From: Rhizobiaceae bacterium
Lineage (GTDB): Bacteria > Pseudomonadota > Alphaproteobacteria > Rhizobiales > Rhizobiaceae
DNA length: 6,213 bases
Direction: 5' to 3'
NCBI GenBank assembly: GCA_016793565.1
Contig: JAEUMA010000335.1
Location: 1 to 6,213 of the forward strand
The position numbers and the translations under genes are program-made. Of this stretch, positions 5,159 through 6,213 are shown piece by piece (the first letter of the stretch is position 1; every line of letters begins with the position of its first letter). A model generated the notes under the pieces. That model had not been told where the DNA came from. It saw only the letters and a list, made by a program, of their open reading frames with translations, and did not search any database.

Positions 5159-6201
5159 GCCTTCCGATCCTTCCGACGACCGTTGTGGGCAGCTATCCGC
5201 AGCCCGGATGGCTGGTCGATCACGAGATGATGATGGCGGTGACGCCGCCTCGCGTGCGCATGGCCAAGGTCTGGCGCTTCGCCGGAGACGAACTGAAGGA
5301 GGCGCAGGACGACGCCACCCGCCTCGCGGTGCGCGACATGGAAGATGCCGGGCTGGACATCGTGACCGACGGCGAGATACGGCGCGAAAGCTATTTCAAC
5401 CTGTTCGCCACGGCGCTGTCCGGTATCGATCTCGACCGTCCGGGCGAGATGCCTGATCGTAGCGGCGCGAAGGTGCCTGTACCGCGAGTCGTCGGGCCGA
5501 TCCGGAGGCTTCGCCCGGTCCAGCTGGACGACTATCGGTTCTTGCGCTCGATCACCGGGCGGCAGATCAAGATGACGGTGCCCGGGCCGTTCACCATGAG
5601 CCAGCTTGCGATCGACGAGTACTACCGCGACGAGGGCGCGCTGATCGCCGCCTATGCGGACGCGGTCAACGCCGAGCTGAAAGATCTCAAGGACGCCGGC
5701 TGCGACGTCGTGCAGATCGACGAGCCATATCTGCAGGCAAAACCCGAGAAGGCGAGGAAGTACGGCGTCGACGGCATCAACCGGGCGCTGGCAGGCGTGG
5801 CGGCGCCCACCATCGTTCACATGTGTTTCGGATACGCCTATGCGGTTAAGGACAAGCCGACCGGCTATTCCTTCCTGCCGGAACTCGACCGATGCTGCTC
5901 CACACAGGTCTCGCTGGAGGCAGCGCAGCCACGTCTCGACCCGCATGCGCTGGAAGGCCTGCCTTCCAAGACCGTCGTGCTCGGCGTGCTCGACCTGGGA
6001 GATCCGGCGGTGGAGACCGCCGAAGTCGTCGCCGATCGCATCCGGGGCGCGCTCGCCTCCGTGGACGCGTCCCGTCTGGTGATCGCGCCCGACTGCGGCA
6101 TGAAATATCTGCCTCGCGAGACTGCGCTGGGCAAACTGAAGGCCATGGTGGCCGGCACATCAATCGTTCGCGAAGAGTTGAGGGAGAGGAAGGCGTCATG
6201 A
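5155..6201 (+). CDS. Stand-alone MetE-catalytic-domain-like methyl/alkyl transferase (UROD/MetE superfamily)
   Basis: This 348-residue protein corresponds to the C-terminal, zinc-containing barrel of cobalamin-independent methionine synthase without MetE's N-terminal domain, so it is about half the length of a classical MetE. It opens with TTVVGSYPQP (8-17), matching the barrel's TTxxGSxPQ start, and has QIDEPYL (187-193). Zinc ligands are readable as His222 and Cys224 (VHMCFGY), Glu255 (VSLEAAQ) and Cys314 (APDCGMKYLP), with spacings close to those of MetE. Members activate a thiol (homocysteine, coenzyme M) on zinc for methyl or alkyl transfer. Short relatives include core methionine synthases and epoxyalkane:coenzyme M transferase. 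Overlap by 4 nt with the dehydrogenase gene before it and with another gene after it makes a housekeeping methionine role doubtful; acting on a catabolic methylated or electrophilic intermediate fits better. Family is firm, donor and acceptor unknown. Confidence 0.9.
   Translation: MSLPILPTTVVGSYPQPGWLVDHEMMMAVTPPRVRMAKVWRFAGDELKEAQDDATRLAVRDMEDAGLDIVTDGEIRRESYFNLFATALSGIDLDRPGEMPDRSGAKVPVPRVVGPIRRLRPVQLDDYRFLRSITGRQIKMTVPGPFTMSQLAIDEYYRDEGALIAAYADAVNAELKDLKDAGCDVVQIDEPYLQAKPEKARKYGVDGINRALAGVAAPTIVHMCFGYAYAVKDKPTGYSFLPELDRCCSTQVSLEAAQPRLDPHALEGLPSKTVVLGVLDLGDPAVETAEVVADRIRGALASVDASRLVIAPDCGMKYLPRETALGKLKAMVAGTSIVREELRERKAS
6185..6193 (+). promoter_or_regulatory. Ribosome binding site for the gene starting at 6198
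   Basis: AGAGGAAGG at 6185-6193, inside the last codons of the MetE-like gene, is a strong purine-rich Shine-Dalgarno region 4-7 nt before the ATG at 6198. It supports a real gene continuing past the window edge. Confidence 0.6.
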
Positions 6202-6213
6202 GCATCAATTCGT
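6198..6213 (+). CDS. Start of a further operon gene, five codons only (runs off the right edge)
   Basis: The ATG at 6198-6200 overlaps the TGA of the MetE-like gene (ATGA, 6198-6201) and follows a good ribosome binding site. The first residues are M-S-I-N-S. Nothing can be said of its product. It shows that the operon continues beyond the window. Confidence 0.6.

Overview
The window comes from a GC-rich bacterium. Gene types, operon style and dense GC-ending codons suggest a proteobacterium, probably alpha- or betaproteobacterial; no rRNA or lineage marker is present to settle it. It reads as a catabolic (accessory metabolism) locus. I see no mobile element, tRNA, rRNA or CRISPR.

Layout. On the minus strand, a polysaccharide-deacetylase-family (NodB/CE4) gene (922-284) is followed 4 nt later by the start of an SMP-30/gluconolactonase-type beta-propeller gene, which runs off the left edge (279-1). 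A 90-bp divergent intergenic region (923-1012) holds an AT-rich stretch with plausible promoters on both strands and a 10-bp perfect palindrome. It separates that pair from a plus-strand LysR-type regulator (1013-1930). A 309-bp gene-free leader (1931-2239) precedes a tightly packed plus-strand operon. The operon encodes an HD-domain protein with a PhnZ/TmpB/inositol-oxygenase-like ligand pattern (2240-2842), an enolase-superfamily protein of the mandelate racemase/dehydratase type (2853-4019), a zinc-dependent medium-chain dehydrogenase (4025-5158), a stand-alone MetE-catalytic-domain-like protein (5155-6201), and the first five codons of a further gene (6198 onward). Spacings are 10 nt, 5 nt, then two successive 4-nt ATGA overlaps, so co-transcription and translational coupling are very likely.

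How the genes may work together (inference). A dehydrogenase, a lactonase and an enolase-type dehydratase are the parts of a non-phosphorylative sugar or sugar-acid route: oxidise to a lactone, hydrolyse it, dehydrate the acid. The HD protein, the MetE-like protein and the cytoplasmic deacetylase-family protein do not belong to such textbook pathways. They suggest a decorated substrate (N-acylated, O/N/S-methylated or phosphonate-like) or a new chemistry. The LysR protein is the obvious local regulator of both arms. The most notable molecular oddity is in the enolase-superfamily protein. It keeps the metal ligands and the first catalytic lysine, but the positions expected to hold the Asp-His dyad appear to be Gly285 and Leu312, with a His three residues further on. 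The deacetylase also carries Asn in place of the usual metal-binding second Asp of its first motif.
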